A DNA stretch of 64,000 bases from an uncultured Robinsoniella sp. (GTDB taxonomy: Bacteria; Bacillota; Clostridia; Lachnospirales; Lachnospiraceae): positions 135,192-199,191 of the forward strand of contig UQCR01000002.1 of NCBI GenBank assembly GCA_900539655.1, given 5' to 3'. Position numbers and translations under genes: made by a program. Below the pieces are notes generated by a model. That model was not told the DNA's origin. It was given only the letters and a program-made list of their open reading frames with translations, and searched no databases. Position 1 is the first letter of the stretch. Each line of letters begins with the position of its first letter. Below are positions 8,330-17,268 of the stretch, one piece after another.

Positions 8330-9607
8330 ATGGTACAAGCAGTTGTAGGAGCAAACTGGGGAGATGAAGGCAAGGGCAAGATCACAGATATGCTTGCCGA
8401 AAAAGCAGACATAATCGTAAGATTTCAGGGAGGCGCAAATGCAGGTCATACGATCGTTAATAACTATGGAAAATTTGCATTGCATACGCTGCCGTCAGGA
8501 GTATTTTATGATCATACAACCAGTGTAATAGGCAATGGCGTGGCACTTAACATTCCTGTATTATTTAATGAAATAAAGGGGATTGTAGACAGAGGGGTTC
8601 CGGCACCAAAGATTCTGGTTTCCGACCGTGCGCAGATGGTGATGTCTTACCACATTCTGTTTGACCAGTGTGAGGAAGAACGTTTGGCTGGCAAATCATT
8701 CGGTTCTACAAAATCCGGTATTGCACCTTTTTATTCAGACAAATACGCAAAAATCGGGTTCCAGGTAAGTGAATTATTTGATGAAGAAGCACTGAGAGAT
8801 AAAGTGGAACGCGTATGCATCCAGAAAAATGTTATCTTAGAGCATTTGTATCAGAAGCCGGCACTGAATCCGGATGATATTATGGAAGAGTTAAAAGGTT
8901 ACAAAGAAATGGTAGCACCTTATGTATGTGATGTATCTGCGTTCCTATGGGATGCCATCCAGGAAGGGAAGAACATCCTCTTAGAAGGCCAGCTGGGCTC
9001 TTTAAAGGATCCTGACCATGGAATTTACCCAATGGTTACATCCTCATCCACATTGGCTGCATATGGAGCTATAGGAGCAGGTATTCCGCCTTATGAAATC
9101 AAGAAAATCGTCACCGTTGTAAAAGCATATTCCAGTGCTGTGGGAGCAGGTGCATTTACAAGCGAAATTTTCGGTGAGGAAGCAGATGAATTAAGAAGAC
9201 GCGGCGGAGACGGCGGTGAGTATGGTGCAACGACAGGACGTCCGAGACGTATGGGATGGTTCGACTGTGTGGCATCCAAATACGGATGCAGAATTCAGGG
9301 TACAACGGATGTTGCATTCACTGTTCTTGATGTTCTTGGCTATTTAGAAGAAATTCCGGTATGTACCGGATATGAAATAGACGGAAAAGTAACGACAGAT
9401 TTCCCTACTACCTCACAGTTAGAAAAGGCAAAACCAGTACTGGAAGTTCTGCCAGGCTGGAATTCCGATATCCGCGGCATTAAAAATTATGAGGATTTAC
9501 CACAGAACTGTAAAAAATATGTAGAGTTTGTGGAAAAACATCTGGGATTCCCAATTACCATGATTTCCAACGGACCTGGAAGAGACGATATTATTTATAG
9601 AAAATAA
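8330..9607 (+). CDS. purA: Adenylosuccinate synthase
   Basis: Converts IMP and aspartate to adenylosuccinate with GTP, first step of the AMP branch (425 aa, normal length). The N-terminal P-loop-like GANWGDEGKGK, the His-containing NAGHTIV, the DPDHGIYP segment and TTGRPRRMGWFD are family signatures. The SD CAGGAGGA at 8316-8323 fixes the ATG. With purB it makes AMP; with purC and purF it forms a dispersed purine cluster here. Own promoter upstream; a large branched terminator lies downstream, shared with the convergent HAD gene. Confidence 0.97.
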   Translation: MVQAVVGANWGDEGKGKITDMLAEKADIIVRFQGGANAGHTIVNNYGKFALHTLPSGVFYDHTTSVIGNGVALNIPVLFNEIKGIVDRGVPAPKILVSDRAQMVMSYHILFDQCEEERLAGKSFGSTKSGIAPFYSDKYAKIGFQVSELFDEEALRDKVERVCIQKNVILEHLYQKPALNPDDIMEELKGYKEMVAPYVCDVSAFLWDAIQEGKNILLEGQLGSLKDPDHGIYPMVTSSSTLAAYGAIGAGIPPYEIKKIVTVVKAYSSAVGAGAFTSEIFGEEADELRRRGGDGGEYGATTGRPRRMGWFDCVASKYGCRIQGTTDVAFTVLDVLGYLEEIPVCTGYEIDGKVTTDFPTTSQLEKAKPVLEVLPGWNSDIRGIKNYEDLPQNCKKYVEFVEKHLGFPITMISNGPGRDDIIYRK

Positions 9608-9679
9608 TCTGCAGCCGGGATCCCATAAGACCCGGAAGTAGATTCAGTAGTAGTATCAAGAAATTTTAAAATGAAAAAC

Positions 9680-9803
9680 AGCCGGAGTCAATATCCGCTG
9701 CCTCATGAGCGTGTCAGTAAGCAATTTGAAAACACGCTCTGATGCGTGTCAGCAAGCCATTGCAGACACGTTCCGGGCGGCACCATTGATTCCGGCTTTT
9801 GTT
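9680..9803. terminator. Branched bidirectional terminator between purA and the HAD gene
   Basis: Outer stem AGCCGGAGTCAAT (9680-9692) pairs with ATTGATTCCGGCT (9785-9797; one G-U), followed by TTTTGTTTT on the plus strand. Inside are two similar hairpins: GAGCGTGT / ACACGCTC (9707-9739) and GCGTGTC / GACACGT (9744-9771, with an inner GCAA / TTGC). The minus strand has TTTTCAT after the outer stem. The whole could fold as a three-way junction. Confidence 0.65.
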
Positions 9804-10406
9804 TTATGCTTCCAGCAAAGCCTGTAATTGTTCGTTGGCTTCCTGATAATTGTGAAAAAGAAAGGCGTTTATTCCAAGGTCAGATGCACCCTTGACATTA
9901 TCTTCATTATCATCGAAGAAAACAGTCTCTTGCGGGATCAGATTGTAACGATTCAGAAGTGTCTGGTATATTCTGGGGTCTGGTTTAATCAAGTGGTCCT
10001 GATAGGAAATCAGAGCGCCATCCATGTATTTCAGAAAATTCAGTTCTTTTCCTGTCTGGGCGAACATACGCTCTCCGTAATTGGAAAGGGCATAAATCCC
10101 AAGCCCTTTGCTTTTCAGCTCCTGAATCCAGGGGATTGTATAATCATACTGTTTTATGCATCTGCCCACGGTGTCATAGACTTCCTTTATTTCTTTTTCA
10201 TATTCCGGAGCGTTGTGGATAAACCCGGATAAAAGTTCCTGGTCAGATAGTACTCCGCGGTCGCATTCCACCCAGGTAGGGCTTAAAAAGACCGCATTTG
10301 CAACGGCCTCGTATGTTTCTTTGGAATAAGAAAAAGACCGCAGGTAACCGGACCAGTTATAGTCCGCTAAAACCATGCCAATATCAAATATTATAGATTT
10401 TATCAT
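9804..10406 (-). CDS. HAD-IA family phosphatase (YihX-like)
   Basis: Cytosolic hydrolase of 200 aa. HAD motifs are all visible: motif I FDIGMVL near residue 8 (the DxG variant of the YihX subgroup), motif II ALSNYG, motif III Lys in LIKPDPRIYQ, motif IV FFDDNEDNV. A helical cap lies between motifs I and II. YihX-type enzymes act on sugar phosphates such as alpha-glucose-1-phosphate, but the substrate here is not determinable. SD TAAGGAGGAT lies before the ATG. Convergent with purA and divergent from the next gene, so it is monocistronic. Confidence 0.88.
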   Translation of the reverse strand: MIKSIIFDIGMVLADYNWSGYLRSFSYSKETYEAVANAVFLSPTWVECDRGVLSDQELLSGFIHNAPEYEKEIKEVYDTVGRCIKQYDYTIPWIQELKSKGLGIYALSNYGERMFAQTGKELNFLKYMDGALISYQDHLIKPDPRIYQTLLNRYNLIPQETVFFDDNEDNVKGASDLGINAFLFHNYQEANEQLQALLEA

Positions 10407-10441
10407 TTCTGATAGATCCTCCTTAGTAAGTATTACCTAAT

Positions 10442-10471
10442 ATCATAGTATGGTAAGTGATTACTTGTCAA
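10442..10471 (-). promoter_or_regulatory. Promoter for the HAD gene
   Basis: On the minus strand TTGACA (10466-10471), 18-nt spacer, TATGAT (10442-10447). The spacer and flanks carry related GTAAGT-type repeats (AGTAAGTATTACC and GGTAAGTGATTACT), which could be an operator. Confidence 0.6.
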
Positions 10472-10655
10472 TTCTTAATATAATTAAGAAACTTTTTAGA
10501 AGTGAGACATCATGTATTCACAATTAAATGCTATAATAAATATGTAAAATGCGAACGAAAAAAGTTTTGCCAATTTATACAGTAAATGTTAAAAAACATG
10601 CATGTTGCCGGGACGTCATTCATATAGTATAAGGTGGAAGATAGGGGGATTTTTC

Positions 10656-11294
10656 ATGAGATACACCACGTATTATGAAGAAAATGAAACAGTTAGAAAA
10701 GATAAGTACGAACTAATGAAACAGGCTGCGCTTACCGGACAGCCAAAAAAGAAAATTGAAAAATACAGCCTGAAGAAGCTGAGATTTATGCAGACTGGTG
10801 CGGCAGGGGAGCTGCACAACGACACGGTACCGAAATATTATATCTGTATGAAGAACAACGACGAAACCCAAATCTATATAGAGAAAAAATATATACAAAA
10901 TGAAATTGTATATAAGAGATGCGTAAAGATAACAAAAGAAGAAGCCCAGAGGATATTAAACCAGGATGTTGAATGGATGAAGGGACATAAAAAGCAGCTG
11001 CTTTCCGATTTCTATCTGCAATATACACTTAACAGCCTGCGTCCAAAGCATATAACAGAATATCAAAGAGAAATGATGAATTACAAGAAAGGTTATATCA
11101 CGTTTGCTCATCGTATCAGCCGTATAGCAGGCGGTGAGGTAGATATTTTTGGAAGTAACGGAATCCCAATCCAGTGTCTCTCAGAAGACCGGGTTAACGT
11201 CAGCTATAAATGGGAGGTTACGCTTCCTCAGATGATTATGAATCTGATCCAGACGTCAGAAGAGCCAGCAGATGATTTGGCATTTGCATTTTAA
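10656..11294 (+). CDS. Hypothetical cytosolic protein
   Basis: 212 aa, no signal peptide or membrane segment, rich in Lys, Tyr and Glu; I do not recognise the family. The N-terminal half has many basic residues (KKKIEKYSLKKLRF), the middle has a Tyr-rich strand region (KYYICMKNNDETQIYIEKKY), and the C-terminus is acidic (SEEPADDLAFAF). Start chosen at the ATG at 10656, which follows ATAGGGGGAT; an in-frame ATG at 10602 has no SD. Its own -10 (TATAAT near 10532) is likely. Monocistronic, ending in a bidirectional terminator. Confidence 0.75.
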   Translation: MRYTTYYEENETVRKDKYELMKQAALTGQPKKKIEKYSLKKLRFMQTGAAGELHNDTVPKYYICMKNNDETQIYIEKKYIQNEIVYKRCVKITKEEAQRILNQDVEWMKGHKKQLLSDFYLQYTLNSLRPKHITEYQREMMNYKKGYITFAHRISRIAGGEVDIFGSNGIPIQCLSEDRVNVSYKWEVTLPQMIMNLIQTSEEPADDLAFAF

Positions 11295-11319
11295 ACGGGC
11301 TTTAGCCTGATTGAATTAT

Positions 11320-11336
11320 TTTCTGACAGCGGTGCT
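11320..11336 (+). repeat. Dispersed 17-nt repeat, copy 2
   Basis: Identical to 1740-1756 (TTTCTGACAGCGGTGCT), here 25 nt past the stop of the hypothetical gene and ahead of its terminator. Confidence 0.6.
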
Positions 11337-11375
11337 TTACCATATGCTGAGAACATAATTTTACAATATCAGAGA

Positions 11376-11413
11376 AAAACCAGATAACCTATTTTTTTCG
11401 GTTATCCGGTTTT
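11376..11413. terminator. Bidirectional terminator
   Basis: AAAACCAGATAACC (11376-11389) pairs with GGTTATCCGGTTTT (11400-11413), one mismatch; T-runs flank it on both strands. It serves the plus-strand gene ending at 11294 and the minus-strand gene ending at 11389, whose last codons lie in the stem. Confidence 0.85.
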
Positions 11414-11616
11414 TCTTTTTCTTTGCCTTTTTTGGAAATGCGGTAAAAAAGAATGTAGCCGTAGAGAAATACAGGAACAATGATGGTACACGCCACCGAG
11501 ATGCGAAACATGTCGTAGGCAAAGTCACTTTTCATAAGTGAAAAAATCAGTGTACTCAAATAGAGGGCTACCAGTAGAACAATGCCGATCCAGGCAAAAA
11601 TTTGTTTCTTTTTCAT
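11389..11616 (-). CDS. Small two-helix membrane protein
   Basis: 75 aa with two hydrophobic segments (IFAWIGIVLLVALYLSTLIF and ISVACTIIVPVFLYGYILFY) and a highly basic C-terminus (KKGKEKEKPDNRKK). The ATG at 11614-11616 has AGGTATCTG upstream; a longer reading from 11778 lacks a ribosome site and adds low-complexity sequence. No family function is known to me. Monocistronic between two convergent or divergent neighbours. Confidence 0.65.
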   Translation of the reverse strand: MKKKQIFAWIGIVLLVALYLSTLIFSLMKSDFAYDMFRISVACTIIVPVFLYGYILFYRISKKGKEKEKPDNRKK

Positions 11617-11810
11617 AATTTCAGATACCTCATAACGTTTTGAATTATTATACAACAGATGGTTCAAAAAAGCAAATTGTTGGGATTTTGTATCTGACTG
11701 CAATTTTTTCTTGCTTTTTAGAGTAAAATTTTGTACGATAAAGATATGCAGGAAAATGCACACGTAAGATCTACGCAAATATATACATGAGAGAATAGAG
11801 GTTTGACAAC

Positions 11811-12836
11811 ATGATACGTTTTAATTGTGACTATGCAGAAGGTGCCCATGAAAACATTCTAAAGAAACTGGCGGAAACCAACCTGGAGCAGACTCCAGGG
11901 TACGGGGAAGACAGATATTGCGAGGAAGCCAGGGCCATGATCAGGGAAAAATGCGGCAGAGAGGATGCTGATATACATTTTCTGGTAGGCGGCACCCAGA
12001 CAAATCTCACTGTGATTGATGCTGCACTGCGCTCTTACCAGGGGGTAATTTCAGCAGTATCCGGACATATTAATGTGCATGAAACGGGTGCAATTGAAGC
12101 CTGTGGACATAAGGTACTGGTCCTGCCGAGTGAAGACGGTAAGATTCAGGCACAGCAGATTGAGAAGCTTTACCGTGACCATGTAGATGACGAGACGCAT
12201 GAACATATGGTTCAGCCGAAAATGGTCTATATTTCCAATCCCACCGAAAATGGTACTATTTACAGCAAAGAGGAACTGGCTGAGATTGGCAGCGTATGCA
12301 GAAAAAACGGGCTGTATCTGTTTATGGATGGGGCAAGGCTTGGATACGGACTCACAGCAAAAGGAAATGATCTGGATCTGCATGATATAACAGATATTTG
12401 CGATGTGTTTTACATTGGAGGAACAAAAGTAGGTGCATTGTTTGGAGAAGCGGTAGTTATTACCAATCCTGTGTTAAAAGAAGATTTCCGCTATCTGATG
12501 AAACAAAAAGGCGGTATGCTGGCTAAGGGGCGTTTGCTGGGAATCCAGTTTGGTGAATTGTTTCGCGAAGACCTGTATTTTAAATTAGCAAGTCATGCCA
12601 ATGAAATGGCAATGATGCTGAAAAATGCTTTACTGGAAAAGGGGTACCCGTTATTTATTGACAGTGTGACAAATCAACAGTTTCCGATTATGGATGATGT
12701 TTTTTTGGAAACGCTTAGAGAAAAGTACAGTTTTGCTTATATTCAGCGTTATGATGAAACACGCAGTGTGGTGCGTTTTTGCACCAGCTGGGCGACGAAA
12801 GAGAGAGATGTCCGAACATTGATATCAGATCTGTAA
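11811..12836 (+). CDS. Threonine aldolase / beta-eliminating lyase family PLP enzyme
   Basis: Fold-type I PLP enzyme (341 aa), resembling low-specificity L-threonine aldolases (threonine to glycine plus acetaldehyde). Visible: opening NCDYAEGAHENIL, the GGTQTN loop for the phosphate, HINVHETGAIE, the Asp pair DGARLGYGL, and the Schiff-base Lys in YIGGTKVGALFGE. Some homologues act on other beta-hydroxy or aromatic amino acids, so specificity is inferred. The next gene, 33 nt away, is an amino-acid:Na+ symporter, suggesting uptake plus catabolism of a small amino acid in one operon. Confidence 0.88.
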   Translation: MIRFNCDYAEGAHENILKKLAETNLEQTPGYGEDRYCEEARAMIREKCGREDADIHFLVGGTQTNLTVIDAALRSYQGVISAVSGHINVHETGAIEACGHKVLVLPSEDGKIQAQQIEKLYRDHVDDETHEHMVQPKMVYISNPTENGTIYSKEELAEIGSVCRKNGLYLFMDGARLGYGLTAKGNDLDLHDITDICDVFYIGGTKVGALFGEAVVITNPVLKEDFRYLMKQKGGMLAKGRLLGIQFGELFREDLYFKLASHANEMAMMLKNALLEKGYPLFIDSVTNQQFPIMDDVFLETLREKYSFAYIQRYDETRSVVRFCTSWATKERDVRTLISDL

Positions 12837-12869
12837 AGCAGGAGAGACTACGATAGGAGAAAAAGGGGA

Positions 12870-14183
12870 ATGTCAAAAAGAGGTGACGAGAGCGCAAAGT
12901 TTGGAAGCAGACTTGGTTTTGTTCTGGCAAGTGTCGGATCAGCAGTAGGAATGGGAAATATATGGATGTTTCCTTATCGTGTAGGGCAGTATGGTGGAGC
13001 TGCATTTCTAATTATTTATTTTATATTTATAGCGTTATTTGGAATGTCCGGTGAATTTGCTCTGGGGCGTCTGACCGGAACCGGACCGGTTGGTGCGTAT
13101 GACTATGCATTGAAGTCCAGAGGAAAAAAGGGTGGTAAAATACTGGGTAGTATTCCCCTTCTTGGATCTTTGGGAATCGCAATCGGTTATGCGGTTATTG
13201 TAGGATGGGTGCTGCGCTACCTGTTCGGAGCGGTAACCGGAAGTTTTTTAAACACAGAGTCAGAACAGTATTTTGGTGAAATCACGGGTACTCTTGGAAG
13301 TATTCCATGGCACACGGTAGTAATCTGTATCACCGTCATTATTTTAATTGGCGGAGTATTAAAAGGCATTGAAAAAGTAAACCGTATTATCATGCCGGCA
13401 TTTTTTATTTTATTTGCAATTGTGGCAATACGTGTTTTTTTCCTTCCGGGATCCATGGAAGGATACCGATATCTGCTGATCCCCAAGTGGGAGAAGCTTC
13501 TGGATCCTATGACCTGGGTGATGGCCATGGGGCAGGCATTTTTCTCATTGTCTATTACCGGTTCCGGAATGATCATATATGGAAGTTATTTAAGCAGAAA
13601 AGAAGATATACCGAAAGCATCCATGCAGACTGCCCTCTTAGATACCGGTGCAGCTCTGCTTGCGGGATTTGCTATTATTCCGGCAGTATTTGCGTTTGGA
13701 ATGAATCCAAGTTCCGGTCCGCCGCTGATGTTTATTACGCTGCCGAAAGTATTTGCCCAAATGCCGGCGGGAAGACTGATTGCAGTCTTATTCTTCGTAT
13801 CCGTTCTGTTTGCAGGAATTACCTCACTGGTGAATATGTTTGAGGTGTGTGCAGAAGCGGTCATGAAGCAGCTAAAAATGAAAAGAACGGCAGCAATCCT
13901 GATTGTGGGAGCTATTGCTCTGGCAGTTGGTTTATTTGTAGAAAATGAAGCATATCTTGGTACGTGGATGGATATCATTACGATTTATGTTGTTCCCTTT
14001 GGAGCAGTTATGTGCGCAATTATTATTTATTGGGTTCTTGGAACCAAGAGAATAGATGAGGAATTGAATCTGGGACGGGAGAAGTCGGTGGGTAAAATAT
14101 TTGATTTTACCGCAAAATATGTATATATTTTTCTGGCAGTCCTGGTACTGATTTTAAGTGTAGTGTACAAAGGAATCGGTTAG
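12870..14183 (+). CDS. NSS-family Na+-dependent amino-acid symporter
   Basis: LeuT-fold transporter (437 aa; short bacterial form, about eleven membrane segments). The first segment carries the conserved unwound Na+/substrate site GSAVGMGNIWMFPY; TM6 region reads AFFSLSITGSGMIIYGSY; the Na2-site stretch VLFAGITSLVN is present. Imports neutral amino acids with sodium in characterised relatives. SD AGGAGAAAAAGGGG precedes the ATG. Downstream of the threonine-aldolase-family gene and probably co-transcribed. A small hairpin GCCTCAC / GTGGGGC follows the stop but lacks a T-run. Confidence 0.92.
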   Translation: MSKRGDESAKFGSRLGFVLASVGSAVGMGNIWMFPYRVGQYGGAAFLIIYFIFIALFGMSGEFALGRLTGTGPVGAYDYALKSRGKKGGKILGSIPLLGSLGIAIGYAVIVGWVLRYLFGAVTGSFLNTESEQYFGEITGTLGSIPWHTVVICITVIILIGGVLKGIEKVNRIIMPAFFILFAIVAIRVFFLPGSMEGYRYLLIPKWEKLLDPMTWVMAMGQAFFSLSITGSGMIIYGSYLSRKEDIPKASMQTALLDTGAALLAGFAIIPAVFAFGMNPSSGPPLMFITLPKVFAQMPAGRLIAVLFFVSVLFAGITSLVNMFEVCAEAVMKQLKMKRTAAILIVGAIALAVGLFVENEAYLGTWMDIITIYVVPFGAVMCAIIIYWVLGTKRIDEELNLGREKSVGKIFDFTAKYVYIFLAVLVLILSVVYKGIG

Positions 14184-14323
14184 GCCGTCTGTATGCCTCA
14201 CAAAAGTGGGGCGGATAGATGGAAGAAAGCAATTTTTAAACACGATCTGAGGAACCGTAAGATAAATCGGCAATGTCGCCTGAAACGCAAAACTACTGGG
14301 AAACAATGAAATGGAGGAATCTT

Positions 14324-14854
14324 ATGGAAAATAGTACCGTATATTATGATGGCCACAGTGTAAAAAGTAAAGAAATAGCAAGAATGTTTGAGGAAAGAAA
14401 TGAAGGCGTCATACTTGTAGAGGCATCATCTGTAACGGAATCAATCGTTTATGAAGAGAATAAAACTGTCGGGTTTATTTTTGCAAGTGTAAAAGGGCAT
14501 CTGCCGGATTGCATTAAGCAGCTGCTGAACCGCCTGGTGGTTGATAAGTCGGCATACATTTACGCCTTTGTCGTAGGTGGGAATCATGAAATCAGAGTAA
14601 TCAAAGATATGAATGAGATTTTGAAGCACCGTGGAATGAAACTGGCAAGTGCCTATGCCGAATATATTCTTCAGAGAATATCCGCAAATGAAGTTAAGCA
14701 GCTGGAAAAAATCGAAGAAGATGTAAAAAGCCAGCGGAGGCTTTTGGATGAATTTCATGACCAGATGGCAAAGGCAAATAAAGACGATGTGAAAAAGCAG
14801 TTAAAAAGAGATATCAGAGATTATATCAAATTCAAGATTAAGAAGAAATTTTAA
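14324..14854 (+). CDS. Flavodoxin-like fold protein with C-terminal coiled coil
   Basis: 176 aa. Residues about 1-110 alternate strands and helices in a flavodoxin-like order (TVYYDGHSVKSKEIARMF; VGFIFASVKGHLPDCIKQLLNRL; IYAFVVGGN), similar to the N-terminal domain of EFR1-type proteins, but the canonical T/S-rich FMN phosphate loop is not obvious, so FMN binding is doubtful. Residues about 125-176 are a Lys/Glu-rich helix, likely coiled coil. No Fe-S cysteines. The ATG at 14324 follows GGAGGAAT; an in-frame ATG at 14273 has no SD. Ends at a GC-rich hairpin. Confidence 0.6.
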   Translation: MENSTVYYDGHSVKSKEIARMFEERNEGVILVEASSVTESIVYEENKTVGFIFASVKGHLPDCIKQLLNRLVVDKSAYIYAFVVGGNHEIRVIKDMNEILKHRGMKLASAYAEYILQRISANEVKQLEKIEEDVKSQRRLLDEFHDQMAKANKDDVKKQLKRDIRDYIKFKIKKKF

Positions 14855-14859
14855 AAATC

Positions 14860-14892
14860 CCGGGCCCGCCGCGCTGTTGCGGCCGGACCCGG
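14860..14892 (+). terminator. GC-rich hairpin after the flavodoxin-like gene
   Basis: CCGGG...CCGC pairs with GCGG...CCCGG around loop GCTGTT, followed by TATTTGG. Strong stem, poor T-run. Confidence 0.6.
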
Positions 14893-14994
14893 TATTTGGG
14901 GGAGGATAAGTATTAATTTTCTCTTTTGTAGATGTTAGTAGTATGAGCAGAATTTTGATTTCTATACAATTTTTATATAAAAAATAAAATTCTT

Positions 14995-15023
14995 TTGAAA
15001 AATCATCAAAAGTGTTATATACT
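14995..15023 (+). promoter_or_regulatory. Promoter for the SEC-C protein gene
   Basis: TTGAAA (14995-15000), 17-nt spacer, TATACT (15018-15023), about 45 nt before the ATG. Confidence 0.6.
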
Positions 15024-15067
15024 ATACGTGTTATAATTACGAATACGAAACAAAGGATGGATTAGAT

Positions 15068-15574
15068 ATGGGATTATTACAGGATTGGAGAGATGTAGCA
15101 TACTCTCAGGAAACAGATAAGAAGCAGCTTCAGAAGTTTTGGACTGATTATTTTTTAATTGAAAAAGGAATCTATGAGAAATTATTAGCCAATCCGGAAG
15201 AAGTGGTAAAAGGTACCGTTAAGGATTTGGCTGAAAAGTTTGAAATTCCGGTAATGACGATGGTAGGCTTCCTGGATGGAATTGATGAAAGTTTAAAAGT
15301 GAAGAATCCAATTGAAGAAATGAATGAAAACACGGAAGTAAACTTAGGATTTGATAAAGAGCTTCTTTACAAAAATATGGTAGACGCAAAGGCTGACTGG
15401 TTATATGAGCTGCCTATGTGGGATGAAATCTTCGATGAAGAGAAAAAGAAAGTGCTGTATAGAGAAGCAAAGAAAGCCAATACAATTGTCAAAGGCAAAA
15501 AAATTGGAAGAAATGATCCATGTCCCTGCGGAAGTGGAAAGAAATATAAAAAGTGCTGCGGTAAAAACGCATAA
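15068..15574 (+). CDS. SEC-C motif protein
   Basis: 168-aa cytosolic protein ending in a SEC-C zinc-binding motif (RNDPCPCGSGKKYKKCCG), the element found at the SecA C-terminus and in many unrelated small proteins. The preceding about 145 residues are helical and acidic and I do not recognise a catalytic domain; similar stand-alone proteins occur widely in Lachnospiraceae. A role in binding SecB-like partners or ribosomes is only inference. SD AAAGGATGG before the ATG. Monocistronic: own promoter and terminator. Confidence 0.85.
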   Translation: MGLLQDWRDVAYSQETDKKQLQKFWTDYFLIEKGIYEKLLANPEEVVKGTVKDLAEKFEIPVMTMVGFLDGIDESLKVKNPIEEMNENTEVNLGFDKELLYKNMVDAKADWLYELPMWDEIFDEEKKKVLYREAKKANTIVKGKKIGRNDPCPCGSGKKYKKCCGKNA

Positions 15575-15598
15575 TAAAAACCGGATAAAAGCCGGATT

Positions 15599-15652
15599 AA
15601 ACCGACCCCCAAAAGTCAGAGCTAAATCTAACGATTGGAGGGTCGGTTTTTG
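15599..15652 (+). terminator. Terminator after the SEC-C gene
   Basis: AAACCGACCC (15599-15608) pairs with GGGTCGGTTT (15640-15649), large loop, followed by TTG. Confidence 0.7.
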
Positions 15653-15696
15653 TATGCATAAATGAGAAGCAAACAGCCTGTCAAGCGAAACGGGTG

Positions 15697-17259
15697 TTAC
15701 CTGTTTTGAATCCGGTATTGTTCTGGTGTCATGTGCTCATATTTTTTAAAGATTCGGAAAAAATATTTAACATTGTCATAACCGGCTGCCTTGGCGATCT
15801 GATACATCTTTTTATCTGTCTCAGAGAGCATTTGTTTCGCTTTGGCAATCCTGATGGTGTTCAGACAGTGTACAAAGGTTTCTCCGGTGCGCTGTTTGAA
15901 CAGATGGCTGCAGTAACTGCGGTTCAGATAAAAAAGGGAAGACAGGAACTCTATGGTCAGATTATTCTGGTAGTGCCTCTGCATGTAGATTTTCATCTTT
16001 TCTATAATGTCATCTGTGGCATATATATTATCTGTTTTGAAAAGGGATGAAATGTTTGCGTAAAACTGGTGATAGTAATCCTTAATTTCCTGAAGGCTGA
16101 ACATATTGTTGAGAATATTCTGCATACTGCTGTTGGCAGAGGAAGGATTAATCTGGTCAAAGTAGGTGCTCATTAAATACCGTGTCTGGTCAGCCAGAGA
16201 AAAGCAAAATACTTTTATGTCATAGAGGCTTACATCGGGGATGGTAAGGAAATACGTAAAAAGCTCTTCTAAAAGTTCGGATGTCTGATCGAGCATACCT
16301 GCTTCGATACGGAACAGAAATTCTTCTGTTTTATTCCATGTAATGGAAATTGGTTCCCTTTTTTTCTCCAGTGGAAAAAAAGCTGCGGTGCTGCCGGAGA
16401 CCTTTTTGGTATTCATAGCGGTAACTGTTTCCAGAAAAGCTGTATTCAGCTCCAGGAGAGAGTGGTGTGTACGGCTGCAGCCAAATAAAACCGGTGTTTT
16501 GGACGCATAAAGGGTGCTGTTTAGCTGCTGGATCAATTGTCTGCACATCTCATCAGAACTTAAGACCGAATGTTCCGGCTTGAACAGGATGAAGAATCCC
16601 AGATTCTGGTTGGTTGCATGTTCCAGAAATAAAGCAAGATCCCCAAAGGCGTTTTCCGACAGGAAGGATGTAAACAGGGTAAAATCCAGAGTTGTCGGGG
16701 AATAGACCGTAATCATAACCAAATCGTGAATCTGGTTAACGAAGTTCAACCGCCTGGACGTTATGGAGAAGTCCGAGGTGTGATATCCCATTATTAAATT
16801 TTGCAGCATTTGTAAATCGTACTTATAACGAGCCTGCTCTTTTTTCTCGTCAGAGCTAATCAGCCTGTTTTGTATGGACTGGTGGTCATTTAACTGTTTT
16901 ACTGCATTCAGGACAGCTTCAGTCAGGGCCTCCCTGCCGAATGGTTTTAAGAGATAATCAACTGCCTGGGCTGCAATGGCATGCTTCATATAATCGAAGT
17001 CTTTATATCCGCTTATGACAATGGATCTTATATTGGGAAAGTCACGTGTCAGCTGTGACAGAAAAGCCGTTCCATCCATCAGAGGCATTTTCATATCTGT
17101 GATTACAATATCCGGGCAAAGCCCGCCAATGAGAGTGAGTGCTTCCTGGCCGTTAGATGCTTCCCCAATGCATTGAACGGTATCCTGAATGGAAGAAAGT
17201 TTCTTGATAATCCCTTTGCGGATCAGTGATTCATCATCAACTACAATAAAAGTGTACAT
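15697..17259 (-). CDS. Response regulator, YesN-like (receiver + AraC HTH)
   Basis: 520 aa. N-terminal receiver domain (residues about 1-120) with acidic pair VVDDE, phosphoacceptor Asp in DIVITDMKMP, Thr/Ser in VISGY and Lys in LLKPF. A middle region of unknown fold follows, and the C-terminus (about 420-520) is a double AraC-type helix-turn-helix (LTIEFLSSLFYLNRSYCSHLF; MYQIAKAAGYDNVKYFFRIFKK). It lies 9 nt after the kinase gene on the same strand, and the pair is divergent from a sugar ABC importer, the usual arrangement for Yes-type systems that activate an adjacent carbohydrate importer. Confidence 0.95.
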   Translation of the reverse strand: MYTFIVVDDESLIRKGIIKKLSSIQDTVQCIGEASNGQEALTLIGGLCPDIVITDMKMPLMDGTAFLSQLTRDFPNIRSIVISGYKDFDYMKHAIAAQAVDYLLKPFGREALTEAVLNAVKQLNDHQSIQNRLISSDEKKEQARYKYDLQMLQNLIMGYHTSDFSITSRRLNFVNQIHDLVMITVYSPTTLDFTLFTSFLSENAFGDLALFLEHATNQNLGFFILFKPEHSVLSSDEMCRQLIQQLNSTLYASKTPVLFGCSRTHHSLLELNTAFLETVTAMNTKKVSGSTAAFFPLEKKREPISITWNKTEEFLFRIEAGMLDQTSELLEELFTYFLTIPDVSLYDIKVFCFSLADQTRYLMSTYFDQINPSSANSSMQNILNNMFSLQEIKDYYHQFYANISSLFKTDNIYATDDIIEKMKIYMQRHYQNNLTIEFLSSLFYLNRSYCSHLFKQRTGETFVHCLNTIRIAKAKQMLSETDKKMYQIAKAAGYDNVKYFFRIFKKYEHMTPEQYRIQNR

Positions 17260-17268
17260 AGAATCCTC

